Assembly: GCA_019119685.1 (NCBI GenBank)
Contig: DWWN01000043.1
Coordinates: 1 to 63,897 of the forward strand
Direction of reading: 5' to 3'
DNA: 63,897 nt
Source of the DNA: Candidatus Faecalibacterium faecigallinarum
Lineage (GTDB): Bacteria > Bacillota > Clostridia > Oscillospirales > Ruminococcaceae
Below, piece by piece: positions 19,668-27,127 of the stretch. The position numbers and the translations under genes are program-made. The first letter of the stretch is position 1. Every line of letters begins with the position of its first letter. The notes beneath the pieces are model-generated. The model saw only the letters and a program-made list of their open reading frames with translations. It did not search any database and was not told the DNA's origin.

Positions 19668-19916
19668 TCAGAACCCGAACAGCCCTTTCTTCCGGTAGGA
19701 CTCGCTCTCGGCCGAAAGCACCTTGTATCCGGTGGGGTCCAGCGCGGCGGCAAGCTCCGCCTGCCCCACCGGCTCCTCCGCAAGGATGACGCACTCCCCC
19801 TTCTTGTGGGAGGACGTCACCTTCTTCACCGGGAAAGCCCGCCGGACGGTCTCGTTGACATGGGCCTCGCACATCGAGCAGGCCATGCCGTCGATCTTTG
19901 CAGTCGTCTTGTACAT
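19668..19916 (-). CDS. Heavy-metal-associated (HMA) domain protein
   Basis: 82 residues, one ferredoxin-like HMA domain as in CopZ-type metallochaperones. The metal site is the CxxC in GMACSMCEAHV. The C-terminal tail KVLSAESESYRKKGLFGF is typical of small Firmicute members. I start at MYKTTAKIDG (ATG 19916), preceded by AAAGGAG; the longer open frame overlaps the upstream ZIP gene. It lies 28 bp after the ZIP transporter and shares its transcript. Copper, zinc or another soft metal is possible. Confidence 0.92.
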   Translation of the reverse strand: MYKTTAKIDGMACSMCEAHVNETVRRAFPVKKVTSSHKKGECVILAEEPVGQAELAAALDPTGYKVLSAESESYRKKGLFGF

Positions 19917-19944
19917 AAACGCTCCTTTCCTGACTGCCGGGGCG

Positions 19945-20733
19945 TCACCCCAGCGCCACATCCAACATCATCATGATGGTAAAACCCAGCGCAAAGGCCA
20001 GGGGCCCCGCGTCCGAGTGCTCGCCCTCGGCCATTTCGGGGATCAGTTCCTCCACCACCACATAGAGCATGGCCCCGGCGGCGAAAGCCAGCAGCCAGGG
20101 CAGCGCCGGCACCACCAGCTCAGCCGCCAGCAGGGTGACGGCGGCCGCCAGCGGCTCCACCACCCCGGAGGCCACCCCGCCGGCAAAGGCCCGGGGCCGC
20201 GACCCGCCTTCGGCCCGCAGGGGCAGGGAGACGATGGCTCCCTCCGGGAAGTTCTGGATGGCGATGCCCAGCGAGAGGGCCAGCGCCCCCGCCGCCGAAA
20301 TATCGGCCCCGCCGGTGAGCATCCCGGCGTAGACCACCCCCACCGCCATCCCTTCGGGGATGTTGTGCAGGGTGACGGCCAGCATCATCATGGTCAGGCG
20401 GGGCAGGCGTGCCGGAGGGCCTTCCGGCCGGCTGGCGTTCTGGTGCAGGTGGGGGATCAGGTGGTCCAGCAACAGCAGGAACAGCACCCCCACCCAGAAC
20501 CCGCCGGCGGCGGGCACAAAGGCCCAGACCCCCAGCCCGGCGGCCTCGGCTTCTTCCAGGGCGGGGATCAGCAGGCTCCACACCGACGCCGCCACCATGA
20601 CCCCGGCGGCAAAGCCGGACAGCACCCGCTGCACGCTGCGGCGCAGCTGCCGCCGCAGGAAGAACACGCACCCCGCGCCCAGCGATGTGCCCAAAAAAGG
20701 GATCAGCAATCCCCATGCGATCTGTGCAGTCAT
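19945..20733 (-). CDS. ZIP-family metal transporter
   Basis: 262 residues with about eight membrane helices. The metal-binding helices carry VTLHNIPEGMAVGVVYA and GIAIQNFPEGAIVSLPL, the two HN/QN-xPEG motifs of ZIP proteins that move zinc or iron inward. A short histidine patch (DHLIPHLHQN) is in the cytoplasmic loop. I use ATG 20733, 8 nt after GAGGT; a TTG two codons earlier is less likely. It forms an operon with the HMA gene, and its promoter nearly duplicates that of the next unit. Confidence 0.92.
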   Translation of the reverse strand: MTAQIAWGLLIPFLGTSLGAGCVFFLRRQLRRSVQRVLSGFAAGVMVAASVWSLLIPALEEAEAAGLGVWAFVPAAGGFWVGVLFLLLLDHLIPHLHQNASRPEGPPARLPRLTMMMLAVTLHNIPEGMAVGVVYAGMLTGGADISAAGALALSLGIAIQNFPEGAIVSLPLRAEGGSRPRAFAGGVASGVVEPLAAAVTLLAAELVVPALPWLLAFAAGAMLYVVVEELIPEMAEGEHSDAGPLAFALGFTIMMMLDVALG

Positions 20734-20906
20734 TGTCAAAACCTCGCTTTTCCGTGTGTTCTGCCTCTCCTCCTCACTCTATTCCGCAGCGGGGCCCGGC
20801 GTCCCCGGCCCGCTCTCTCTGTTCTCAGCGGCCCGCCCCGGTCAGGCCGCCCCCGGCTTTCGTTTGGCAGGGGCGGCCCGGCGTGCAGGCGCTCCGGCAT
20901 GGCTTT

Positions 20907-20935
20907 ATTATAGTTAGTTACAACATACTTGTCAA
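20907..20935 (-). promoter_or_regulatory. Promoter/operator of the ZIP-HMA operon (shared type)
   Basis: Minus strand TTGACA, 17-bp spacer, TATAAT. The spacer AGTATGTTGTAACTAAC matches the spacer at 21323-21339 (GGTATGTATAGACTAAC) outside the usual promoter boxes: GTATGT and ACTAAC are conserved and roughly inverted. This suggests one metal-responsive regulator for both units. Confidence 0.75.
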
Positions 20936-20939
20936 GCTG

Positions 20940-20973
20940 AAAACCGCCGCGCCCGGAACAAAGGGTGCGGCGG
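20940..20973 (-). terminator. Terminator after the small membrane protein gene
   Basis: Minus strand GCCGCCGC pairs with GCGGCGG and is followed by TTTTC. It lies between the gene end and the ZIP promoter. Confidence 0.8.
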
Positions 20974-20979
20974 CTGTTT

Positions 20980-21252
20980 TTATCTTTTCTTTTTCCGGTC
21001 CCGGGCCAGCCAGAGCAGGGCCCCCAGGATACAGACTGCGAAAGCAGCCCGGTGAAGGGTCCTGCCCCAGGCAGGCCGTGCCAGCAGACAGAACAGGCTC
21101 ACCAGCGCCATGGGCAAACTGATGCCGCACGCTGCTGCCGAAACGGTCCGCACCCGCCTGCCCATCGCGTCGTCCCAGCGCCGGGCGCTGAGGCCCAGCA
21201 CCGCAAAGAACCCAAAAGTGAGCAGCTCCGAAACAAAATAGATCTCATCCAT
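20980..21252 (-). CDS. Small three-helix membrane protein, unknown
   Basis: 90 residues from MDEIYFVSELL (ATG 21252), with three hydrophobic stretches (about residues 6-22, 40-60 and 66-83) and a basic C-terminus RDRKKKR. I do not recognise a family. The longer open frame upstream crosses the promoter and is not used. GCGAGGT precedes the start, the same context as the ZIP gene. The promoter is almost the same as that of the ZIP-HMA operon, so a role in metal handling is an inference from regulation only. Confidence 0.7.
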   Translation of the reverse strand: MDEIYFVSELLTFGFFAVLGLSARRWDDAMGRRVRTVSAAACGISLPMALVSLFCLLARPAWGRTLHRAAFAVCILGALLWLARDRKKKR

Positions 21253-21316
21253 GACAGAAAACCTCGCTGCGTGCCGGCAGCGGCACTCGCCGGCCGGCGC
21301 TCCTTTGCTGGTTCCC

Positions 21317-21345
21317 ATTATAGTTAGTCTATACATACCTGTCAA
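21317..21345 (-). promoter_or_regulatory. Promoter/operator of the small membrane protein (shared type)
   Basis: Minus strand TTGACA, 17-bp spacer GGTATGTATAGACTAAC, TATAAT. It parallels the ZIP-HMA promoter at 20907-20935. Confidence 0.75.
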
Positions 21346-21349
21346 CCCC

Positions 21350-21487
21350 AAAATCCGCCGCCCCTCTTTTGGGTGCGGCGGGTTTTTGCAGCCGGCGGAG
21401 CAGCCCCAGGACCGCGCAGGCCGCCATGAACAGGACAAGAGGTCGCCCTGCGGCGCACAGCAGCGGGGGTCTATCGCGGTCGCTGCT
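21350..21487 (-). pseudogene. Terminator and probable 3' remnant of a duplicated small membrane gene
   Basis: The terminator CCGCCGC/GCGGCGG at 21355-21381 mirrors the one at 20944-20973 in sequence and in distance from the promoter. Upstream of it one minus frame reads LVLFMAACAVLGLLRRLQ, similar to the C-terminal helix of the neighbouring protein (FAVCILGALLWLARDRKKKR). No complete frame remains. I read this as the tail of a second copy, cut off by the methyltransferase gene that ends at 21488. Confidence 0.4.
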
Positions 21488-23266
21488 TCATGACAGGATC
21501 TCCTTGCGGATGGCGGCGATCAGCTGTTCCATCAGCCCCACCCGGTTGAAGGGGGTCATCAGGTAGAAGCCGTCGGCATAGGGCGCGGCGGCTTTGGCGG
21601 CAGCCAGGGAGATTTCCAGCCCCAGAGCCTCCCCCTGGGCGCGGCCGGCCCCCTCGTAGCGCTGGATGAGGTTGGGGTCGATGTGGATGCCGTTGACCTC
21701 GTTTTCCATAAAGAGGGCGTTGCGGTGGCTGACCACCGGCAGGATGCCCGCCAGCAGTTTGGAGCCGGGCAGGGCGGCGCGGGCGGCGGCCAGGTTCTCC
21801 ACCGCCTGCCGCGAGAGGATGGGCTGGGTCAAAAAGCCGGCCATCCCGTTTGCGGCCTTTTCTTTCGCGCGGCGCAGCTCTACATCAAAGTTGCGGGCGT
21901 TCAGGTTCAGCGCCCCGAACACCGTCATACCCGGCAAAGCCTCGCCGGGGGCGGCCAGGGTGTGGATGTACTGCGCCAGCTTGCGGGAGTTGAACTGGTA
22001 GACGGTTTTCACCTCGTCCCGCTCGGCGGTGGGGATGGGGTCGCCGGTGATGGCCAGCACTTCCCGCACCCCTTCGGCGTACAGGCCCAGCAGCAGGGCT
22101 TTGGTGGCGTTCAGGTTGCGGTCCCGGCAGGTCATGTGGGGCATGGCGACCAGCCCCAGCTCCCGCCGCAGTTTGCAGGCCGTCAGGGACGAGTCCACCC
22201 GCGCCCGGGCGATGGGGCAGTCCGCGATGGTCACGGCGTCCGCGCCGGCCAGCTGCAGCCGCCGGGCCCCAGCCATGTAGCCGGACAGATCGGCGTCCCT
22301 GGGGCTGTCCAGCTCCACCGCGATGACCTTTTTCCCCTCCGCCAGCTTGCGCAGGAAGGGGTCGTCCAGCACGGGGGCGGGCGTTTCGGGCGCGGCGGGC
22401 GCGGGCGCAGGGGCCGCAGGCGCAATGGGCATGGGGGTGCGTTCCAGCAGCTGGCGCATGGCCCGGATGTGGGCCGGGGTGGTGCCGCAGCACCCGCCCA
22501 GGATGACCACGCCCTGCTGCCGGATGCGGCACATCTCCTGGGCAAAATAGTCGGGCCGGCCCTGGTAGACCACATGGTCCCGGGCCACCAGCGGGTAGCC
22601 GCCGTTGGGCATGGCGGCCGCCGGCAGCCCGCACCCCGCCAGCGCCGGCATCACCGACCGCATGGCATTGGGGGCCAGCAGGCAGTTGAGGCCCACCGCA
22701 TCCACCGCGCCGCAGGCGGCCATCCGGGCGGCCAGCGCCCGCACCGAGACCCCCTCCCGGGTATAGCCGTCGGGCAGGGAAGCGAAGGACACCAGAACAA
22801 ACGCTTCGGGCCGGCGGCTCTTGATGTAGGCGGCTGTCTCGGCCACGCCGGCGTCGGTGCTCAGCGTCTCGAACAGGAAGTTGACCGCCCCCAGCTCGAG
22901 GAACAGTTCTGCCGCCGCCCGGTAGCTGGCTCCGGCGGGACCGGCCTCCGTGTCGGGGGCGGGGCCCAGGTCGGCAAAGACGGCGGCGTCCTCCCCCGCC
23001 GCCTCGCAGGCCAGACGCCAGCCCTCCCGGGCCAGCTGCCGCCAGCCCTCGGCGCCCCCCGCCGCCATCCGGGGCAGGCCGAAGGTGTTGGTCTTGATCG
23101 CCTCAGCCCCGGCCTCGAGGTATTCCCGATGGACGGCCAAGACCCCTGCGGGGTCGGCGAGGTTGGCCTGTTCACATTCCAGGCCCGGCCGGCCTTTATA
23201 ATAGGTGCCCATCCCGCCGTCGAACAGCAGGACCCGCTGTGCAAGAATGTCGCGCGCGTTTCGCAT
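21488..23266 (-). CDS. Homocysteine S-methyltransferase / MTHFR fusion
   Basis: 592 residues. Residues 1 to about 290 are a homocysteine S-methyltransferase (LLFDGGMGTYY, EAIKTNTFGLPR, and the zinc-binding VILGGCCGTTPAHI). Residues about 310-592 are a methylenetetrahydrofolate reductase barrel (VIAVELDSPRDADLSGYMAG, GVREVLAITGDPIP, ANGMAGFLTQPI). The same fusion is known in Bacillus YitJ and in many Clostridia. It would make 5-methyl-THF and methylate homocysteine for methionine supply. No S-box or other SAM riboswitch is visible in the short leader; a promoter lies about 40 bp upstream. Confidence 0.95.
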   Translation of the reverse strand: MRNARDILAQRVLLFDGGMGTYYKGRPGLECEQANLADPAGVLAVHREYLEAGAEAIKTNTFGLPRMAAGGAEGWRQLAREGWRLACEAAGEDAAVFADLGPAPDTEAGPAGASYRAAAELFLELGAVNFLFETLSTDAGVAETAAYIKSRRPEAFVLVSFASLPDGYTREGVSVRALAARMAACGAVDAVGLNCLLAPNAMRSVMPALAGCGLPAAAMPNGGYPLVARDHVVYQGRPDYFAQEMCRIRQQGVVILGGCCGTTPAHIRAMRQLLERTPMPIAPAAPAPAPAAPETPAPVLDDPFLRKLAEGKKVIAVELDSPRDADLSGYMAGARRLQLAGADAVTIADCPIARARVDSSLTACKLRRELGLVAMPHMTCRDRNLNATKALLLGLYAEGVREVLAITGDPIPTAERDEVKTVYQFNSRKLAQYIHTLAAPGEALPGMTVFGALNLNARNFDVELRRAKEKAANGMAGFLTQPILSRQAVENLAAARAALPGSKLLAGILPVVSHRNALFMENEVNGIHIDPNLIQRYEGAGRAQGEALGLEISLAAAKAAAPYADGFYLMTPFNRVGLMEQLIAAIRKEILS

Positions 23267-23302
23267 AGTGATGCTTCCCTTCCCTTTTTACTCTGTTCTA
23301 CC

Positions 23303-23330
23303 AGTTTAGCGGTTTCGGGGCGAATGTCAA
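23303..23330 (-). promoter_or_regulatory. Promoter of the methyltransferase/MTHFR gene
   Basis: Minus strand TTGACA, 16-bp spacer, TAAACT. It is back to back with the GNAT promoter. Confidence 0.7.
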
Positions 23331-23337
23331 GCGGCTC

Positions 23338-23366
23338 TTGCATAAAAGGCGCATATATGCTATATT
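23338..23366 (+). promoter_or_regulatory. Promoter of the GNAT-hflX pair
   Basis: TTGCAT, 17-bp spacer, TATATT, about 30 bp before the GNAT start. Confidence 0.55.
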
Positions 23367-23398
23367 TGTCTCCACACCATGAGAGGGAGGAATGCACC

Positions 23399-24013
23399 AT
23401 GCGCCATGCTGGCACACACGACATCGAAACGCCCCGGCTGCTTCTCCGCCGCCTTACCCCGGCGGATGCCCCGGCCATGTACCGCAACTGGGCCAACGAC
23501 CCCGCCGTCACCCGCTTTCTGCGGTGGGAACCCCACAAGGACGAAACCGAGACCTTCGCCCTGCTGACGGCCTGGGAAGAGCTGTACCAAAACCCCGACT
23601 ACTACCAGTGGTGCATGGTGGACAAGGCCACCGGCGAGGTGTTCGGCTCCATAAGCATCTGCAACGGCCTGGCGGGAGAGCCTGAGGCCGCCGCCACCTG
23701 GCGCCGCCTCGGCTTCGACATATCGCAGGGCGAGTGGGAACCGGGCTACTGCATCGGCCGGGCCTGGTGGGGCAAAGGCTACACCACCGAGGCGCTGAAC
23801 GCCGTGGTGGACTACTGGTTCACCCGGACGGACAGCACATGGCTGGCCTGCTTCCACGCGGTGGGCAACCCCGCCAGCGGCGCGGTGATGCAGAAGGCAG
23901 GCTTTGTCTACGACCACGACGACATATACCATAAATTTGACGGCAAGCCGGTGCCCTGCCATACCTATCTTTTGACGCGGGACGCCTGGCAGGCAAGAAA
24001 GGACACACTTTGA
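23399..24013 (+). CDS. GNAT-family N-acetyltransferase (RimJ/RimL type)
   Basis: 204 residues. ETPRLLLRRLTPADAPAMYRNW is the standard start of the RimJ/RimL-like GNATs. The acetyl-CoA loop is in YCIGRAWWGKGYTTEALNAVV, followed by ACFHAVGNPASGAVMQKAGF. The substrate may be a protein N-terminus, an amino acid or a drug; the sequence does not tell. GGGAGG precedes the ATG. Its TGA overlaps the TTG start of hflX, so the two genes are translationally coupled. Confidence 0.92.
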   Translation: MRHAGTHDIETPRLLLRRLTPADAPAMYRNWANDPAVTRFLRWEPHKDETETFALLTAWEELYQNPDYYQWCMVDKATGEVFGSISICNGLAGEPEAAATWRRLGFDISQGEWEPGYCIGRAWWGKGYTTEALNAVVDYWFTRTDSTWLACFHAVGNPASGAVMQKAGFVYDHDDIYHKFDGKPVPCHTYLLTRDAWQARKDTL

Positions 24014-25272
24014 GCGAATTATACGATATTTTGGTGGAAACGCCCCCCACCTCCACCCTGCTGCTGGCGCTGGACCAGGGGGCCTTTGACTGCGAGCGCA
24101 GCCTGAAAGAGCTGGCCGCCCTGTGCGAAGCCAACCATATGCAGGCGGTGGGCGAGGTGGTGCAAAAGCGCTCCACCCCCGAGACCGGCACCGTCCTGGG
24201 CAGCGGCAAGCTGGAGGAAGCCCGCCTCGCCGCCGAGCAGCTGGGGGCCCAGTGCGCCGTCTTTGACGGGGAGCTGACCGGCAGCCAGCTGCGGAACATC
24301 TCGTCGGCGGTGGGCATCGAGGTCATCGACCGCACCATGCTGATCTTGGAGATCTTCCGCAGCCGGGCCGTGACCAACGAGGGCAAACTGCAGACCGAGC
24401 TGGCCCTGCTGAAGTACCGTCTGCCCCGCCTGCAGGGCATGGGCGAAAGCCTGAGCCGCCAGGGCGGCGGCGGGGGCGGCGGGGCCGGCGCGCGCCGTGG
24501 CGCAGGCGAGACCAAGCTGGAACTGGACCGCCGCCACATCCACGCCCGCATCGACACCCTGGCCGCCCGGCTGGCCGAGATGGAAAAGCGCCGGGGCGAG
24601 AGCCGCCGCGCCCGGGCCAAGACCGGGATGCCGGTGGTCAGCCTGGTGGGCTACACCAACGTGGGCAAGTCCAGCCTGATGAACGCCCTCTGCGGCCCCA
24701 GCGTGGCCGAAGCGGATATGCTGTTTGCCACCCTGGACCCCACCAGCCGCAAGCTGGTGCTGCCCAGCGGGATGGCGGTGCTGCTGGTGGACACGGTCGG
24801 CTTTGTCTCCCGGCTGCCCCACAACCTGGTGGAAGCCTTCAAGAGCACCCTCGAGGAGGCCGCCTGGTCGGACGTCATCGTCCAGGTGGCGGACGCCTCC
24901 GACCCCCAGCGGGAGGAACAGCTTGCCGTCACCGCCCAGGTGCTGGACAGCCTGGACTGCGCCGATATCCCCCGTCTCACCGTCTACAACAAGTGCGACA
25001 AGCCCGGCGCGGCCGCCTTCGACCCCGGCATCCTGCTCACCAGCGCCAAGACCGGGCTGGGGCTCGGCCATCTGCTGGCCCGTCTGGACGAGCTTTTGAG
25101 CGACCGTGTGCGGACCATCAAGGTCCTTTTGCCCTACGACGCGCTGGGCCTGGCGGCCCCCCTGCGGGACCGCGGCAGCGTCCAGACCGAGGAATACCGC
25201 CCCGACGGCCTCTATCTCGAGGCCATCGCCAAGCGGGAGGAACTGCACCTGTTTGAAAAGTATCTGGTCTGA
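24010..25272 (+). CDS. hflX: GTPase HflX
   Basis: 420 residues. HflX binds the large ribosomal subunit and can split stalled ribosomes. The N-terminal domain has the TGTVLGSGKLEEARL-type motif, then a coiled region with a Gly-rich stretch (SRQGGGGGGGAGARRG). G1 is GYTNVGKSSLMN, G3 DTVGFVSRLPHNLVEAFKST and G4 NKCD. It starts with TTG 24010 overlapping the stop of the GNAT gene; no ATG fits the N-terminus. Confidence 0.95.
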   Translation: MSELYDILVETPPTSTLLLALDQGAFDCERSLKELAALCEANHMQAVGEVVQKRSTPETGTVLGSGKLEEARLAAEQLGAQCAVFDGELTGSQLRNISSAVGIEVIDRTMLILEIFRSRAVTNEGKLQTELALLKYRLPRLQGMGESLSRQGGGGGGGAGARRGAGETKLELDRRHIHARIDTLAARLAEMEKRRGESRRARAKTGMPVVSLVGYTNVGKSSLMNALCGPSVAEADMLFATLDPTSRKLVLPSGMAVLLVDTVGFVSRLPHNLVEAFKSTLEEAAWSDVIVQVADASDPQREEQLAVTAQVLDSLDCADIPRLTVYNKCDKPGAAAFDPGILLTSAKTGLGLGHLLARLDELLSDRVRTIKVLLPYDALGLAAPLRDRGSVQTEEYRPDGLYLEAIAKREELHLFEKYLV

Positions 25273-25305
25273 CCCCGGCGCTTCCCGCCGCAGGCCCTGC
25301 AAAGC

Positions 25306-25419
25306 GTACAAACCCTACAAAAGCTACAATTTCTACAGTTTTGATACCCCCTCTGGAGGCTGGAATGGCTCTGGAGGGGGTGTTCATTTTGTAGGAATTG
25401 TAGGGATTGTAGCGTTCCT
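25306..25419. repeat. Palindromic 9-nt periodic array, copy A
   Basis: The left arm has 9-nt units TACA/CTACANNNN (CTACAAAAG, CTACAATTT, CTACAGTTT at 25315-25341). The centre is a C-rich/G-rich stretch. The right arm has TGTAGGAAT, TGTAGGGAT and TGTAGCGTT (25390-25416) and then CCT. The arms are complementary, so the unit can fold as a long hairpin, but the 9-nt period is a separate signal. No coding frame is present. Confidence 0.7.
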
Positions 25420-25462
25420 ATCCGGTCTTATAGGCCAGCCCTCCCGGAGGGGGTGTCGTTTT

Positions 25463-25492
25463 TGTAGGAATTGTAGGGATTGTAGCGTTCCT
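25463..25492. repeat. 9-nt periodic array, right arm only, copy B
   Basis: TGTAGGAAT, TGTAGGGAT and TGTAGCGTT then CCT repeat the right arm of copy A exactly. The left arm is absent. The preceding CCCTCCCGGAGGGGGTGTCG matches the centre of copy A loosely. Confidence 0.65.
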
Positions 25493-25498
25493 CTTAGG

Positions 25499-25725
25499 CT
25501 CGCCTGCCGGTTGCCCTCTCCGTCATGTCGCTTCGCTCCATGCCACCTCTCCCACGGGGCGAGGCAAGTGCACGCCCGTGGGTGGCGGTCAGGCGGTGGT
25601 AAGGCGCACTTGCTCACAGCTTTGCCTTACAGCACAGTTTACCGTGTTTGACGGTGGTACACTTGGCTCCCCCCGCGGGGGAGCTGGCACAGGGTGCGCA
25701 AGCGCCCTGTGACTGAGAGGGGAGA
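25499..25725. repeat. GC-rich mosaic intergenic repeat, copy 2
   Basis: Contains CCCTCTCCGTCATGTCGCTT then CGCTCCATGCCACCTCTCCC, and later CGCGGGGGAGCTGGCACAGG with GTGACTGAGAGGGG. These are modules of the mosaic family seen at 8.1, 33.4 and 56.1 kb. No protein frame is supported. Confidence 0.7.
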
Positions 25726-25762
25726 AAGGCGCACCTGCCCATCAAAGCGAAAAGCCCCACAT

Positions 25763-25948
25763 AACACAAAAACCCGCCTGGCAGCGGGCAGTGCCGCCGA
25801 CCGCGTCCGGCGGACGAGGCAGGGAGGCGGCGCTGGGGCCGCGGTCTGCTCTTTTCAAGCGCCAGCTTATGGCGCGCAGAAAAGGCAGGGCACCGCAACC
25901 CGTTTTCCTATAAAACACAAAAACCCGCCTGGCAGCGGGTTTTTGTGT
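25763..25948. repeat. 26-bp direct repeats flanking a repeat insert, with terminator
   Basis: The same 26 bases, beginning AACACAAAAACCCGCC, occur at 25763-25788 and 25914-25939. Between them (25789-25913) is mosaic-repeat DNA, including GGCAGGGCACCGCAACCCG as at 8.1 and 58.7 kb. The second copy continues into a perfect terminator, CACAAAAACCCGC/GCGGGTTTTTGTG (25916-25947). The first copy lacks the right arm, so the insert looks as if it duplicated or split the hairpin. Confidence 0.65.
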
Positions 25949-26095
25949 ATAGAGGGGTGGGAAAGTATATAAAGCAGTAAATCTCAACTTTAACGGCGCT
26001 CCGCAGCCTTGTGCGGCGGCGCTCTGTGATTTGTATTATACCCAATTTTGATTTATTGTCAAATTGTAAATTTTTCAAATGCCTTATTATTTCAC

Positions 26096-26124
26096 TTTAC
26101 ATTTGAGGCAAAACTTTATATAAT
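26096..26124 (+). promoter_or_regulatory. Promoter of the Lrp-type regulator
   Basis: TTTACA, 17-bp spacer, TATAAT within an unusually AT-rich 200-bp stretch upstream of the regulator. Lrp proteins usually bind AT-rich DNA at their own promoters. Confidence 0.65.
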
Positions 26125-26247
26125 TAATTTCAGAACAAGTCGCTTGCGCCTTTTAGGCTGCTTTTGTGATTTTTTACAACTGAAAACTTTATTTACAGAA
26201 AATTTTATCTATTTCACCAGAAATAGAGCATTGGAGGTAACCCTACT

Positions 26248-26688
26248 ATGGATGATTTGGACCGAAAGATCCTTTCCCTGCTGGCCCACAACGCGCGGAT
26301 GCCCGTCAAGGAGATCGCCGAGCACGTCTCGCTGACCAGCCCCGCCGTTTCCAGCCGCATCCACAAGCTGGAGGCCGACGGCATCATCGGCGGGTACACC
26401 GTCGTCCTCAAGCGGCCGGCCAACCGCCTGTATGTGGACGCCCTCATCAGCCTGTCGGTGGCCCCCTCCGAGCGGGAGGGCCTTTTGAACCTTTTGCAGA
26501 ACAGCAAAGAGGTGCTGCAGTGCTACCACGTCACCGGTGAGTACACCTTCCTGATCAAGGTCAGCTGCGGCAGCATGATGCAGCTGGAACAGCTGATCTT
26601 GCAGTTCCAGAAGCTGGGCAGCACCTGCACCCAGATCATCCTGTCCACCCCGGTGGATCACGGGCCGCTGGACGCGCTGCAGCTGTAA
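26248..26688 (+). CDS. Lrp/AsnC-family transcriptional regulator
   Basis: 146 residues. DDLDRKILSLLAHNARMPVKEIAEHVSLTSPAVSSRIHKLEADGII is the N-terminal helix-turn-helix. The C-terminal half is the RAM ligand-binding domain (CYHVTGEYTFLIKVSC) that senses amino acids and sets oligomer state. GGAGG precedes the ATG. It stands alone between two clusters of non-coding repeats, so its targets cannot be inferred from neighbours. Confidence 0.94.
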   Translation: MDDLDRKILSLLAHNARMPVKEIAEHVSLTSPAVSSRIHKLEADGIIGGYTVVLKRPANRLYVDALISLSVAPSEREGLLNLLQNSKEVLQCYHVTGEYTFLIKVSCGSMMQLEQLILQFQKLGSTCTQIILSTPVDHGPLDALQL

Positions 26689-26713
26689 CGCCGCGCCCTG
26701 CGCCGGGCGTCCC

Positions 26714-26825
26714 CTACAAAAGCTACAATTCCTACAGTTTCTACACCCCCTCCCACACCCGGGACGGGGGTATCGTTTTGTAAAACTGTAGAAACTGTAT
26801 AAACTGTAGGATTTGTAGCGCTCCT
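26714..26825. repeat. Palindromic 9-nt periodic array, copy C
   Basis: Left arm CTACAAAAG, CTACAATTC, CTACAGTTT, CTACACCCC (26714-26749). Centre CTCCCACACCCGGGACGGGG. Right arm TGTAGAAAC, TGTATAAAC, TGTAGGATT, TGTAGCGCT (26787-26822). It has one unit more than copy D (TGTATAAAC), so the array length varies. Confidence 0.75.
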
Positions 26826-26847
26826 ATTGCGCAGAGGGCTTTGCCCC

Positions 26848-26950
26848 CTACAAACACTACAATTCCTACAATTTGCACACCCCCTCCCACACCCGGGACG
26901 GGGGTACCGTTTTGTAAAACTGTAGAAACTGTAGGATTTGTAGCGCTCCT
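26848..26950. repeat. Palindromic 9-nt periodic array, copy D
   Basis: Left arm CTACAAACA, CTACAATTC, CTACAATTT (26848-26874). The same centre as copy C, CTCCCACACCCGGGACGGGG. Right arm TGTAGAAAC, TGTAGGATT, TGTAGCGCT (26921-26947) followed by CCTATTGC, also as in copy C. C and D form a tandem pair. Confidence 0.75.
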
Positions 26951-27127
26951 ATTGCCCGGGAAAATTTCCTCCGCTTTTGGGGCGAGGGTCGCAATTTCAG
27001 CCGCGTGTCATTCGTATAGCATATGACGGCGCCCGACAGGACGCATAAACAGGGCCGCTGCGGCCCATCCTGTGAGCATACGCCGCACAAAACAATTTTC
27101 AGGATATACGAAAGGAACCGCCCTTCT

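Noticed and set aside
21488-23400. SAM riboswitch before the methyltransferase/MTHFR gene
   Set aside because: The leader between promoter and start codon is only about 40 bp, too short, and no S-box motifs are seen.
25306-26950. CRISPR array
   Set aside because: The units are 9 nt with 5 fixed bases, arranged as inverted arms, with no 20-40 bp repeats or spacers and no cas genes in the window.
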